Below, piece after piece: positions 25,875-33,961 of a stretch of 64,000 nucleotides of DNA. This DNA comes from Arthrobacter jinronghuae. GTDB lineage: Bacteria; Actinomycetota; Actinomycetes; Actinomycetales; Micrococcaceae. Below the pieces are notes generated by a model, which did no database searches, was not told where the DNA came from, and saw nothing but the letters and a program-made list of their open reading frames with translations. Position numbers and translations under genes: made by a program. Positions within the stretch are counted from its first letter, which is position 1. Each line of letters begins with the position of its first letter. The stretch covers positions 1,674,001 through 1,738,000 of the forward strand of contig NZ_CP104263.1 of NCBI RefSeq assembly GCF_025244825.1, given 5' to 3'.

Positions 25875-26010
25875 GCCGATCCTTCCGAAGATGGCGGGCT
25901 GCCGTATCCGCCCGGGCCCAGGGTGCAGGAGCCTAGCGTCGGCCGGGCGGGGCGGCCAGAGTGAGACGGTTGCCGGGGGCATTGACGCCGGCACCGCAGC
26001 GCGCGTACGT

Positions 26011-26041
26011 TATCGACAATCGTTATTAACGACAGTCGATA
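26011..26041. promoter_or_regulatory. Concentric palindrome, candidate operator of the membrane protein/XRE pair
   Basis: Two inverted repeats share one centre at 26026: outer arms TATCGAC (26011-26017) and GTCGATA (26035-26041), and inner arms TCGTTA and TAACGA around one base (26020-26032). Only the two spacer positions break a 31-bp palindrome. It ends 10 bp before the GTG of the operon encoding a membrane protein and an XRE regulator, the likely binder. Confidence 0.6.
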
Positions 26042-26051
26042 TGGGGGAACC

Positions 26052-26687
26052 GTGAAGCTGATGAAAAGAACCGGCGCGCCGGCAGTGGAAAAGAGAATCG
26101 TTTCGCGGACCGACGCGACCGTATTCATGATTGTGGCGGCATTGGCCGCGGTTGTAAGCACTGCCTTTTCAATCTCCGAAATCGTCGGGTACTTCACCGG
26201 CCCGGTGACGCTGGAGCTTCCGGTCAGCGCACAGGAACAGAGTGTGGACGGGCTGACGGCCGGAGTGACAGCGCACTACACAACACTGACGGCTACGGTT
26301 CCCGCTCTTCCCTCCGGTCCCGCAGTGCTCCTCGCTTGCTCTTCAGCGCTGCACCAGGCAGGTGTGCTCGCCGTCCAGGCGCTGGTCTTCCTGCTGGCCT
26401 ACCGGCTCCGCAGCGCGGTCCTGTTCACCGCCGTGTCCGTGAGGATCATCGGGGCCTGCGGTATCGTCCTGCTGCTGGTAGGGACGTTTAGCCAGGGCCT
26501 CTACGGAATCGCGCTGCCCCGCGTGGCGGACCTGGTTGTGATGGAGCGCCAGACGGGCGACGAACTGGTCCTGTTTGAAGGCACGCTGAGCCCCTGGCCG
26601 CTGGTGCTTAGCCTCGTCCTGATACTGGTTGCGGGAGTCTTCCAATACGGACGCCGGATTGAGCAGGATACGGATGGCCTGGTCTGA
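26052..26687 (+). CDS. Four-helix membrane protein paired with XRE regulator
   Basis: This 211-residue protein (GTG 26052; ATG 26061 is an alternative) has hydrophobic segments at VFMIVAALAAVVSTAFSISE, ACSSALHQAGVLAVQALVFL, LFTAVSVRIIGACGIVLLLV and PLVLSLVLILVAGVFQYGRR. Size, topology and the XRE partner recall DUF2975-type proteins, though the identity is only suggestive. It shares one base with the downstream XRE gene (TGATG), so they are co-translated. Its function is unknown. Confidence 0.7.
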   Translation: MKLMKRTGAPAVEKRIVSRTDATVFMIVAALAAVVSTAFSISEIVGYFTGPVTLELPVSAQEQSVDGLTAGVTAHYTTLTATVPALPSGPAVLLACSSALHQAGVLAVQALVFLLAYRLRSAVLFTAVSVRIIGACGIVLLLVGTFSQGLYGIALPRVADLVVMERQTGDELVLFEGTLSPWPLVLSLVLILVAGVFQYGRRIEQDTDGLV

Positions 26688-26914
26688 TGCCGGCGGATGA
26701 TTCCTCGAACATCCACTGCCGTCTTGATGAACTCCTGGAAGCCCGCGGCATGACGCTGACGGAACTGAGCCGGCAGGTCGGTGTCAGCCTCGTGAATCTG
26801 TCGGTCCTCAAGAATGACCGGGCCAAAGCCATCAGGTTCTCCACGCTGACCGCGATCTGCAATGCGCTGGATTGTGAGGTCGGGGATCTCTTGGTGATTC
26901 CCCCTCACGCTTGA
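26687..26914 (+). CDS. XRE-family transcriptional regulator
   Basis: This 75-residue helix-turn-helix protein (RLDELLEARGMTLTELSRQVG, then LVNLSVLKNDRAKAIRFSTL, then CNALDCEVGDLLVI) belongs to the YozG-like group that pairs with DUF2975-type membrane proteins. It overlaps the upstream gene by one base. It likely binds the concentric palindrome at 26011-26041 and represses its own operon. Confidence 0.9.
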   Translation: MPADDSSNIHCRLDELLEARGMTLTELSRQVGVSLVNLSVLKNDRAKAIRFSTLTAICNALDCEVGDLLVIPPHA

Positions 26915-27013
26915 ACCGGTTTTGGTTTAATCCTTGATCCGTGAAGCCGCCGTATCGTTACACTGCTACTGCTGAAGTTATTGTTCCGTGCGCCTTTTAC
27001 CGTTAGGTCTCAA

Positions 27014-27520
27014 GTGTCAAAAGCCAAAGAAATCCCCGGCGTAGAGGCGGGCGAAACCCTCGTTCCCAAGGTGCCCGCCCCATGGCTGGCAATCGTGCTG
27101 GCGATCGCATCGATCGGTGGAATGATCGTCGCCAGCGAATTGATGGGTGACCCTAAGGCTGAGGGTTATAAAGACCTGCTGATGCTGGGGATCATCATTC
27201 TTCTGGCCGTTTACATTGCTTCTTTTGCCGTGATCATCAAGGCCGGAGTTGCAGCCAAGAGGAAACTATCAGCGGCTAAAGGCAGGATCGCGGAAATGCT
27301 GCGGCAGGAACACGGCTACACAGTGGATCATCCCAAGACGCTCATCCTGACCGTCCAGAGCAAAACCACGCTGAACCCCTACGACATACCGGCCACCGAC
27401 ACCTACGGGCGGCCGGTGAATATCCGGATTAGCCCGGATGAAACGGGCACCAAAGTTGTCGCCTCCATCTGCGAGGAACACCCGGACCCCTCTGCAAATA
27501 CTCGATACCCCCGGCACTAG
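27014..27520 (+). CDS. Hypothetical two-helix membrane protein
   Basis: From the GTG at 27014 this is a 168-residue protein. After an acidic N-terminus there are two hydrophobic segments (LAIVLAIASIGGMIVAS and LLMLGIIILLAVYIASFAVI), then a ~90-residue soluble domain with KRKLSAAKGRIAEMLRQEHG and TVQSKTTLNPYDIPATDTYG. I recognise no family. It is convergent with the next gene. Confidence 0.6.
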   Translation: MSKAKEIPGVEAGETLVPKVPAPWLAIVLAIASIGGMIVASELMGDPKAEGYKDLLMLGIIILLAVYIASFAVIIKAGVAAKRKLSAAKGRIAEMLRQEHGYTVDHPKTLILTVQSKTTLNPYDIPATDTYGRPVNIRISPDETGTKVVASICEEHPDPSANTRYPRH

Positions 27521-27549
27521 GCGAAGGACCAGTTTCCAGCAGGTCGAAA

Positions 27550-28122
27550 CTAGCCTTCGACGTCGTAGACCTGAGCCGGGTCGCGCTCGAGGATGCGGTC
27601 CCGCATTTCGCGCTTGAGGACTTCCAGGTGGGCCAGTTCGGAGGCGGTCTTCTCCGGCTTCGCTGTGAGCTCGATGAACTCGTCCGCGACGATGCCCTCA
27701 TTCCGGATCACGCAGGTGACGGTTGCATCCCCGGCGGTCAGCTCGAAGACGTAACGGGCCAGGGTGTTACCGCGTTCGGGCCGGGCGAGTTCCGGCAGTA
27801 CGGCGTAGCGGTCTCCGGTGACCGCGCGGGTCACGAGTTCGAAGGCATCCCGGGCGCCGGGACCGCCGAAGGGGGTGCGGATCCGGATCTCGCGGCGCTC
27901 GACGCGGCCGCCGGGGGTGCGGGCTGCCAGTTCCGGCAGCGCCCGGCCGAGTGCTGCGAAGGCGTGCGCGACGCCGCCGGGAAAGCCGGGCCCGTGGTAC
28001 TTCATGCAGTCGGCGAAGGTGAAGTCCAGCTGCACCCCGTCCTCCCACACGGTGAGGGTGCGCTCGGGGTTCGGGATCGGCGTCGGTTCGGGGCTTTCGG
28101 GGGTTGCTGCGTGCTTGCTCAT
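27550..28122 (-). CDS. Conserved hypothetical protein, FmdE-like stretch
   Basis: This 190-residue cytoplasmic protein has the phrase MKYHGPGFPGGVAHAFAALG, which resembles the start of FmdE-like domains (HG..GP...G..AL..L), but the usual cysteines are absent, so this is only a weak similarity. The rest (EIRIRTPFGGPGARDAFELV, VLPELARPERGNTLARY) resembles nothing I can name. It is a free-standing gene on the minus strand. Confidence 0.55.
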   Translation of the reverse strand: MSKHAATPESPEPTPIPNPERTLTVWEDGVQLDFTFADCMKYHGPGFPGGVAHAFAALGRALPELAARTPGGRVERREIRIRTPFGGPGARDAFELVTRAVTGDRYAVLPELARPERGNTLARYVFELTAGDATVTCVIRNEGIVADEFIELTAKPEKTASELAHLEVLKREMRDRILERDPAQVYDVEG

Positions 28123-28252
28123 GTGGGGTCTTACTCTCGGTGCGGGGAAAATCTGGCCATCAAAACTTTACCGACCCGCCGGTTTATGCGCCTAGCCGGA
28201 GGCGTGCCGGAGCCGGGCCCGTGCCGCGGCGTCGAGCCCGGCCGCCTGTCCT

Positions 28253-28678
28253 TCAGCCCGCCTTCGGTAGCCGATTCATGTCTTTCCGGCCGAGCACGGC
28301 CATCAGCGTTGCGAGGGCCGTTGCGGCCGCCGTCATTGGCAGTAGTGATTTGTCCGGGGACTTCCCACGCCAGGCCTGACGGATAGATTTCTCTGCGGGG
28401 TAGCCGCCGCTCATTATCGCGCCCAGAATGGCGAGGGCCTTAGCGGCGGTGCGGCGCCACCTGTCGCTCAGCAGCCCTGCCGTGGCCAGCCCTTGAAGGA
28501 TCAGCATCAGGCCCGGGGCCGAAAGATTGGTTCCCATGACCCACTGGTCGCGTGCTGCGTGTCTGGGGTCGCCCTTGAGTTTCCAGACGTCGTAGCTGGT
28601 CCGATCCCGCAGCGCCTTCCGGAGACCGGCCAGGCCGAGCGCAAGCTGTGCTGCCGAAACGGTAAACAAAGCCTTCAT
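28253..28678 (-). CDS. Hypothetical membrane protein
   Basis: This 141-residue protein has hydrophobic stretches near the N-terminus (AAQLALGLAGLRKAL), in the middle (LILQGLATAGLLSD) and at AKALAILGAIMSGG and AAATALATLMAVLG. No family is recognised. Divergent to it lies the hemerythrin gene. Confidence 0.55.
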   Translation of the reverse strand: MKALFTVSAAQLALGLAGLRKALRDRTSYDVWKLKGDPRHAARDQWVMGTNLSAPGLMLILQGLATAGLLSDRWRRTAAKALAILGAIMSGGYPAEKSIRQAWRGKSPDKSLLPMTAAATALATLMAVLGRKDMNRLPKAG

Positions 28679-28860
28679 TAGTGCATCCTTCAGTCGTCCG
28701 GGCCCCCAGACAGCATGGCGCTATTTTAAAGCCGTCCCCCCTTCGGCTCAACGTACGCAGGCCGGGACAAGCAAACCTGCTAAGGGCGGGCCCGCGCATG
28801 AGGGGAACCAAAGGAACCGGCCTACGCTGAAGCTCGCCGCAACCCCGCTGGATTAAACCA

Positions 28861-28889
28861 TTGTTCCGTTTGACGAACGACCTTAAAAT
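28861..28889 (+). promoter_or_regulatory. Candidate promoter for the hemerythrin gene
   Basis: TTGTTC (28861-28866) and TAAAAT (28884-28889) stand 17 bp apart, about 50 bp upstream of the ATG at 28940. The -10 box matches the consensus at five of six bases; the -35 box is weaker. Confidence 0.45.
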
Positions 28890-28939
28890 GTTCGCGGGGG
28901 AGCCCTTGGTCTTACATAATCCCGTAAGGGGCAATCCAA

Positions 28940-29665
28940 ATGACTGACTTCTTTACAGCTCAACCGGGCGAGACCGCGGCTCCCTTGCCGCCGGGGCCCA
29001 TCCTCTGTACCGGGACGGTCGGAATGCGGCGCGTTCACCGTTTTTTCCTTTGGGCCTACGATGAGGCACCCGGTCTGGTGCGGTCCACCCCTATCGGCGA
29101 TACGGATCGCGCCGCATACGTTGGGGAAGTGCTCGGAAACTTCGACAGCGTGCTGCACATCCACCACGAGGGCGAGGACCTGCTCATGTATCCCCAGCTG
29201 GAGGGCCGGGCACCGGGGTGCGCCCTGCACGTAGCGCAGATGCGGGAACAGCATCGGCAGGTGGGGCAGCGGCTTGAACACATCGAACCTGTCCGGAGAC
29301 GCTGGATGGAGACGGCAGACGAGGCGGCCCGCGAGGAACTCGCTGAACGCTATGAGGACCTCTCAACTCTGCTTAAAGTGCATCTGCGCCGCGAAGTCAC
29401 TGAGGTGATGCCCGTCGTGGACAGGGTGCTGAGTGCAAAGGAAATGGACGCGGTCGGTCAGCACGGGATTGAACAGTTCGACAAGAAGTTTTTGGTGGGC
29501 TACCTCGGGATGATGATGGCTACGAACCCTCCGGACGACCGAAAGGCTTTCTTCAAGGAAATCCCGCCGCCGGTCCGACTTGCCTACCGCCTCGTGGGGC
29601 GCCGAATGTATCGGCGTCAATATTCGACACTCTTTCCCGGCCGCAAAATCCCGGAGACGCTTTAG
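28940..29665 (+). CDS. Hemerythrin domain-containing protein
   Basis: This 241-residue protein has the metal-binding His pattern of hemerythrin-like proteins: RVHRFFLWAYDEA, then VLHIHHEGEDLLMYP, QHRQVGQRLEHIE, and VHLRREVTEVMPVV. Such proteins bind an oxo-bridged di-iron centre and act in oxygen, nitric oxide or iron handling. The C-terminal ~60 residues (with NPPDDRKAFFKEIPPP) extend past the hemerythrin bundle. It stands alone, with its own promoter-like sequence upstream. Confidence 0.85.
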   Translation: MTDFFTAQPGETAAPLPPGPILCTGTVGMRRVHRFFLWAYDEAPGLVRSTPIGDTDRAAYVGEVLGNFDSVLHIHHEGEDLLMYPQLEGRAPGCALHVAQMREQHRQVGQRLEHIEPVRRRWMETADEAAREELAERYEDLSTLLKVHLRREVTEVMPVVDRVLSAKEMDAVGQHGIEQFDKKFLVGYLGMMMATNPPDDRKAFFKEIPPPVRLAYRLVGRRMYRRQYSTLFPGRKIPETL

Positions 29666-29704
29666 GCCCGTAACGTACGTCCTGCTGTCCTCCGCCAGGC
29701 CCGC

Positions 29705-30871
29705 CTATTCGTGCGCTTGGCCGGAGCTGTGCCGCGCAGCCGCATTCAGCCGCGCGGCCTGCAGGGTCAGGTGCTCGCGTTCGGCCAGGTTCGGCGCCAG
29801 CAGCGCCGCCTCCGCATAGAGCCGTGCGGCCTGTTCGACGTCGCCGCTCTTCTCGTGCAGGTACGCCCGCGCCGCCGTATGCCGGGGGAGCGATGGATCC
29901 AGTTCCGCCAGGGCAGCCAGGCCGGCACGCGGCCCGTCCGCCTCCCCGACAGCGACGGCCCGGTTCAGCCTCGCGACCGGGCTGCCCGTGAACCGGACCA
30001 GTTCGTCGTACCACTGGATAATCTGCGGCCAGTCGGTCTCCTCCGCCGTCTGCGCATCCGCGTGCAGGGCGGCAACGGCCGCCTGCGCCTGGTATTCACC
30101 CAGCCGGTCGCGCGCCAGTGCCCGCTGCAGGATGGACACCCCTTCCGTAATCAGCCGGGTATCCCAGCGGCTGCGGTCCTGCTGCGCCAGCGGCACCAGC
30201 CGGCGGTCGTCGTCGGTCCGTGCCGGCCGGCGGGCGTGGTGCAGCTGCATGAGCGCCAGCAGTCCCTGCACCTCCGGGTGGTCGACGGCGGCGGCCAGCT
30301 GCCGGGTGAGGCGGATGGCTTCGGCGGCGAGGTCGACGTCGCCCGAGTAGCCCTCGTTGAAGACCAGGTACAGCACCCGCAGCACGGTGGCGACATCTCC
30401 GGGCGTATCGAAGCGGACGCCGGCCACGGTCCGTTTGGCCCGGCTGATCCGCTGCGCCATGGTCGCCTCGCCGACCAGATACGCGGCGGCGATCTGCCGG
30501 GTGGTCAGCCCGCCCACGGCGCGCAGGGTCAACGCCACCGCCGATGACGGAGACAGTGACGGGTGGGCGCAGAGGAAATACAGCTGCAGCGTGTCGTCGG
30601 TGGAGCCGACGACGCCGGGCACGGGTTCGCCGTCGACCTTTAGTTCACGACGACGGCGGGACGACTCCGCGCGGGCGGCATCCAGGAATTTCCGCCACGC
30701 AACGGTGACCAGCCAGCCCTTCGGGTCCCGGGGCGGATGCTCCGGCCAGGTGCCCAGGGCTTCGAGCAGGGCGTCCTGCACCGCGTCCTCGGCCGCCGCG
30801 AAGTCGGCTCCGCGGCGGACGAGGACGGCAATGACCTGCGGGGTGAGAACCCGCAGCCGGCTTTCCTCCAC
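29705..30871 (-). CDS. ECF42-type sigma factor with C-terminal TPR-like domain
   Basis: This 388-residue protein starts at a GTG. The sigma2 region includes AAAEDAVQDALLEALGTWPEHPPRDPKGWLVTV-type features (split here: EDAVQDALLEAL and WLVTVAWRKFLDAAR); the sigma4 region includes LTLRAVGGLTTRQIAAAYLV with EATMAQRISRAKRTV. The C-terminal ~200 residues are helical repeats (YNEGYSGD-like opening at VFNEGYSGDVDLAAEAIRL), characteristic of the ECF42 group, which carries a TPR-like domain in place of an anti-sigma factor. Its partner DGPF gene lies 6 bp upstream. Confidence 0.88.
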   Translation of the reverse strand: MEESRLRVLTPQVIAVLVRRGADFAAAEDAVQDALLEALGTWPEHPPRDPKGWLVTVAWRKFLDAARAESSRRRRELKVDGEPVPGVVGSTDDTLQLYFLCAHPSLSPSSAVALTLRAVGGLTTRQIAAAYLVGEATMAQRISRAKRTVAGVRFDTPGDVATVLRVLYLVFNEGYSGDVDLAAEAIRLTRQLAAAVDHPEVQGLLALMQLHHARRPARTDDDRRLVPLAQQDRSRWDTRLITEGVSILQRALARDRLGEYQAQAAVAALHADAQTAEETDWPQIIQWYDELVRFTGSPVARLNRAVAVGEADGPRAGLAALAELDPSLPRHTAARAYLHEKSGDVEQAARLYAEAALLAPNLAEREHLTLQAARLNAAARHSSGQAHE

Positions 30872-30877
30872 CGGTGG

Positions 30878-31285
30878 TTATTCCGTGATCGTGACGGGCT
30901 GGGCCAGGAACGGACGGACCTCGATCCACTCGTGCAGCGGCTTGCCGCCGGCGGCCGGTGCCGCGGACAGTTCTCCGGCCAGTTCGAGTGCGCGGTCATA
31001 GCCCTCCACGTCGATGGCGAACCAGCCGGCGATCAGGTCCTTGGTTTCCGCGAACGGTCCGTCGGTCACCGGGGGCCGGCCCTCGCCGTCGTACCGTACG
31101 AAGGTTCCTTCGGGGGAGAGGGCCTGGCCCTCGACGTATTCGCCGTTGGCCTGCAGCCGTTCGGCATAGTCCGCCATGAACTGCATGTGGGCCGCGACTT
31201 CGTCCGGTGTCCACTGGTCCATCGGTACGTTGTTGAGCGCTTCGGGTGCGCCGCGGTAATGCTTGAGCAACAGATACTTGGCCAT
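30878..31285 (-). CDS. YCII/DGPF-domain protein, partner of ECF42 sigma factor
   Basis: This 135-residue protein has the YCII-related fold with the signature VTDGPFAETKDLIAGWFAID, after MAKYLLLKHYRGAP and MQFMADYAERLQANGEYV. DGPF genes are the hallmark neighbours and usual targets of ECF42 sigma factors. Here it is first in an operon with the sigma factor, 6 bp apart. The function of DGPF proteins is unknown. Confidence 0.88.
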   Translation of the reverse strand: MAKYLLLKHYRGAPEALNNVPMDQWTPDEVAAHMQFMADYAERLQANGEYVEGQALSPEGTFVRYDGEGRPPVTDGPFAETKDLIAGWFAIDVEGYDRALELAGELSAAPAAGGKPLHEWIEVRPFLAQPVTITE

Positions 31286-31470
31286 GACGGTCTCCCTTGT
31301 TCTCCTACAACTGTTCCCCCAACGACACGGCCATTGTGGCTGTGCTTAATGCTGGGACGGAACGGGCCGGGGGATTTCGACATGGAATTGCTGGGCCGTT
31401 TCCGCGGCCGTCTGCGCGGGTTTCGGCGGAGCCTTTGCAGCTGTGCCCGGCGGGCGTAGCGTCTGTAGGC

Positions 31471-32010
31471 GTGAGTGAAGTTTCGCTGCCGTTGCGTTTG
31501 GCCCGTGCCGTGGGCGCCAGCCCGGTCTCGGAACACGTCGCCGCCGCGCAGGAGTTCCTCTACAAGCCGGTTCTCGAGTGGGCAAGGAAAAGCCCCTTCC
31601 ATACCGGCGTCCTGGGCCACTCGATCCATCCGCCGCTTACGGATCTGACGCTTGGCTGCTGGGGCAGCGCGTCCATCCTCGATCTGGCCGGTGGAGTCCA
31701 GTCGCGGCACGGTGCGACCGTCCTGGTGGGAGCGGGGCTGGCCGCGGCGGTGCCCACCGCTATCGCCGGTGCCAGCGACTGGGCGGGAATGACGGGCGAC
31801 GCGCGTCGAATCGGCGCCGTGCATGCCCTGGGTACCGATGTGGCGGTGTTTGCCAACCTCGGGTCCCTGATCGCCCGGACACGCGGCCGGCACGGGCTGG
31901 GTGTGGCGCTGGCCCTTGCGGGCAATGCGGTTCTGGTGGGTTCCGGGTTCCTGGGCGGGCATTTGGCGCTGAACCGCGGAACGGCCCGCCGGGTACCTGC
32001 CGACGCCTGA
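31471..32010 (+). CDS. DUF2231-like membrane protein
   Basis: The GTG at 31471 gives 179 residues; the longer frame upstream overlaps the sigma/DGPF regulatory zone. HSIHPPLTDLTLGCWGSASI and ASDWAGMTGDARRIGAVHAL, followed by hydrophobic helices (LVGAGLAAAVPTAIAG, VALALAGNAVLVGSG), match the DUF2231 membrane domain (HPhLVhFPI-type HP). The family is thought to act with respiratory or heme-linked functions, without a proven activity. It is convergent with the next gene. Confidence 0.8.
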   Translation: MSEVSLPLRLARAVGASPVSEHVAAAQEFLYKPVLEWARKSPFHTGVLGHSIHPPLTDLTLGCWGSASILDLAGGVQSRHGATVLVGAGLAAAVPTAIAGASDWAGMTGDARRIGAVHALGTDVAVFANLGSLIARTRGRHGLGVALALAGNAVLVGSGFLGGHLALNRGTARRVPADA

Positions 32011-32028
32011 GGGGTTTGCGGTCGGGAC

Positions 32029-32823
32029 TCAAGCGAGAGAAGCCAGGAACGCCGTCGTATCGGCTGCGACCTCTTCCGGGCATTCCCACAAAACCAGGTG
32101 GGCGGCGTCGGGATAGATCTTCAGTTCTGCGCCCCCAATGCGGGCTGCCAGGGTGTTCTGGTCCGCGCGCGGCAGTAGGCCGTCCTGTCCGCCCCAAAGG
32201 ATCAGCGTGGGAACCTGGATGGTTCCCGTTTCGGTGGGCGGCGCTGCCTTGTATAAGCCGCGTAGGCTCAGCTTCCACGCGTGCGCGGGCATCTTGACGC
32301 CGTCACTCACCCGGTCCTCGATGAACCACGGGGGAACCTCTTGGATGAGGGGAAACGAGGCGAGGAAACCGCGCACCCAGTCCTCAGCGATCGGATCCGT
32401 CAGGCCGGCGACGTCGTCGGCGAACCCGGGCCTGCCCTTCAGGGTTAAGGGGGCGCCCACCAGCACAAGCGCGGCCACCCGGTCGGGGTGATCCACGGCC
32501 AGCTGCTGGGCGACATAGCCGCCGCTTGAGGAGCCAAGGACCGACGCCGTCGGCACGTCGAGGGCATCCAGAACCGCCGCGGCATCCGCCACCTGTTCCG
32601 CCAGCGAGTATCCGTCCGGCGGTTTGTCGGCATCGCCTTGGCCGCGGAGGTCCGGGGCATAGATCCGGAAGCCGGCCAGCCCGGGGAGTAGCCGGTCGAA
32701 GCTCCGGCGGGATTCGGCCCATGCGTGCAGCAGCAGTACCGGTGGCGCTTCGGCGTCGCCCTGAACGAGACACGGCGCCGTGATGCCGGTGTGCAGCGGA
32801 AGATTCCGGACCTCGGATTCCAT
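32029..32823 (-). CDS. Alpha/beta hydrolase
   Basis: This 264-residue hydrolase has the oxyanion segment LLLHAWAESRRSF, PDLRGQGDADKP, the Ser elbow VLGSSSGGYVAQQ, Asp in ILWGGQDGLLPR and a His in YPDAAHLVLWECPEEVA. This is the common layout of 3-oxoadipate enol-lactonase/esterase-like enzymes. It is free-standing, and the low-G+C block begins upstream of it. Confidence 0.85.
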   Translation of the reverse strand: MESEVRNLPLHTGITAPCLVQGDAEAPPVLLLHAWAESRRSFDRLLPGLAGFRIYAPDLRGQGDADKPPDGYSLAEQVADAAAVLDALDVPTASVLGSSSGGYVAQQLAVDHPDRVAALVLVGAPLTLKGRPGFADDVAGLTDPIAEDWVRGFLASFPLIQEVPPWFIEDRVSDGVKMPAHAWKLSLRGLYKAAPPTETGTIQVPTLILWGGQDGLLPRADQNTLAARIGGAELKIYPDAAHLVLWECPEEVAADTTAFLASLA

Positions 32824-33316
32824 AGCTCAGGATACGTCGTGCCTAACAGGGGGCAATGGCCCCGGAGCCCTCGGTGCAGCTGAAAGCTCACCTGCAATTC
32901 CGGCGGTCAACAAGCTTGTCTGGGCGGAGATCGATGTGATACAGGCTTCGAAGGAACGGGATCATTTCTTGAAAGCATCCACCATCCGCGCTGTATTTCA
33001 TGAGACTGGAAATGCAAACGGTGCTCCTCCTGAATCAGTCCGAAGCTCACCACGATGCGCCACTAACGTTGGCGATCAGCTAGATTCTCCCGGTAAGACC
33101 GTAGTAATTAATCCGCGTTTCTAAACCAGTGCCATTAGTCGCCTCGTCCGCTGCACTGGACGGGAGGGACTGTCCCGACGCTTGAGCCCGGCAAATCAGT
33201 CTTACCTCGGATGAGGCGCGAGCGATCAGGTGCTGCTACGTGCAAGTGTCCAGTATGCTATACCTTGATTTCTAGCGGCGCCCTTAGACAAGGGTAACAA
33301 ATGGGGGGAACCTGAA
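32824..33316. other. Non-coding boundary region of a low-G+C block
   Basis: About 490 bp with no convincing gene; the open frames are not supported by composition or likeness. The G+C content falls across this region towards the two-gene block that follows. A perfect short inverted repeat GGGAC-T-GTCCC lies near 33168-33178. It also holds the promoter-like sequence listed at 33256-33264 and a ribosome site (GGGGGGAA) near 33304. Confidence 0.5.
33256..33264 (+). promoter_or_regulatory. Extended -10 promoter-like element
   Basis: TGCTATACC is an extended -10 box (TGn plus TATAcc) about 53 bp upstream of the GTG at 33317. No good -35 box is present. It is the only promoter-like signal I see before the two-gene block. 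Confidence 0.4.
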
Positions 33317-33961
33317 GTGCTTAAAGCGATTTGGCCCAATGTAGTTTCGGCAGTTTCGTTCATTGGCATCATCGTTGGGGCGATGACGACCGGGGCATCG
33401 TACTATCTTGGGTTGACGGGGGTAGTTGGAGTAGCAGTAGCCATAACTGGTGCAGTCTTGAATGGTCGCGATTTTAGCCGGTCAGTAAAAGTATTTGGAA
33501 ATCAAAAGCCAGAGCTTCGAAAACACAAAATAGCTGAATATATGCACAATCTAATCGCAGGCTCCGGATCGATCGCGATCTTCACGAGGGACATGTCTTG
33601 GGCTACTCCGGCCATTAAGGGAGAACTTCGTGAAAAGGCAGCCTCGAAACACCTCACTATAATTATGCAGCGTCCAACTGATTTGAGTCGAGATCTGGAA
33701 GCCGCGGGTGCCGACGTGTTTTACTACGGGGCACTCTTGCATGACGAAGCCATGGTTTCACGTTTTACGCTGATTGATGCAGGAAGCCACAGCGCAGAAC
33801 TGGCGATTGGACAAACGAAGGAGGGTGTTCACACAATCCACCGTTACTCCAAGGCCTCGGATCATGCCCTAGGTTTAGCCAAGGATATGCTCACCTTGCT
33901 GAAACCTGCTTTAGCATCCAACGCAAGCGTACCGTCCTCGAGTCCCAAAAGCCGTGAATGA
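33317..33961 (+). CDS. Membrane-anchored protein with degenerate PLD-like domain
   Basis: This is a 214-residue protein starting at a GTG with GGGGGGAA upstream. Two hydrophobic segments (residues ~8-29 and 31-50) anchor it; the rest is soluble. From ~70 the order of elements (SGSIAIFTRDMSWA, a helix, LTIIMQRPTDLSRDLEAAGA, DVFYYG, then MVSRFTLIDAG and SAELAIGQ) resembles a phospholipase-D-fold half. At residues 147-154 VSRFTLID has the exact spacing of HxKxxxxD, with V for His and R for Lys, so hydrolase activity is doubtful. Composition is markedly A+T-rich. It overlaps the methyltransferase gene by 8 bp. The fold is my reading by eye. Confidence 0.6.
   Translation: MLKAIWPNVVSAVSFIGIIVGAMTTGASYYLGLTGVVGVAVAITGAVLNGRDFSRSVKVFGNQKPELRKHKIAEYMHNLIAGSGSIAIFTRDMSWATPAIKGELREKAASKHLTIIMQRPTDLSRDLEAAGADVFYYGALLHDEAMVSRFTLIDAGSHSAELAIGQTKEGVHTIHRYSKASDHALGLAKDMLTLLKPALASNASVPSSSPKSRE

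Noticed and set aside
27531..27551. Short inverted repeat AGTTTC/GAAACT at the convergent junction
   Set aside because: Six-base arms with a 9-base loop overlapping a stop codon are too weak to call a terminator.
32780..33124. 114-codon plus-strand frame at the block boundary
   Set aside because: It overlaps the hydrolase start, shows no domain, and falls where composition changes; non-coding is more likely.
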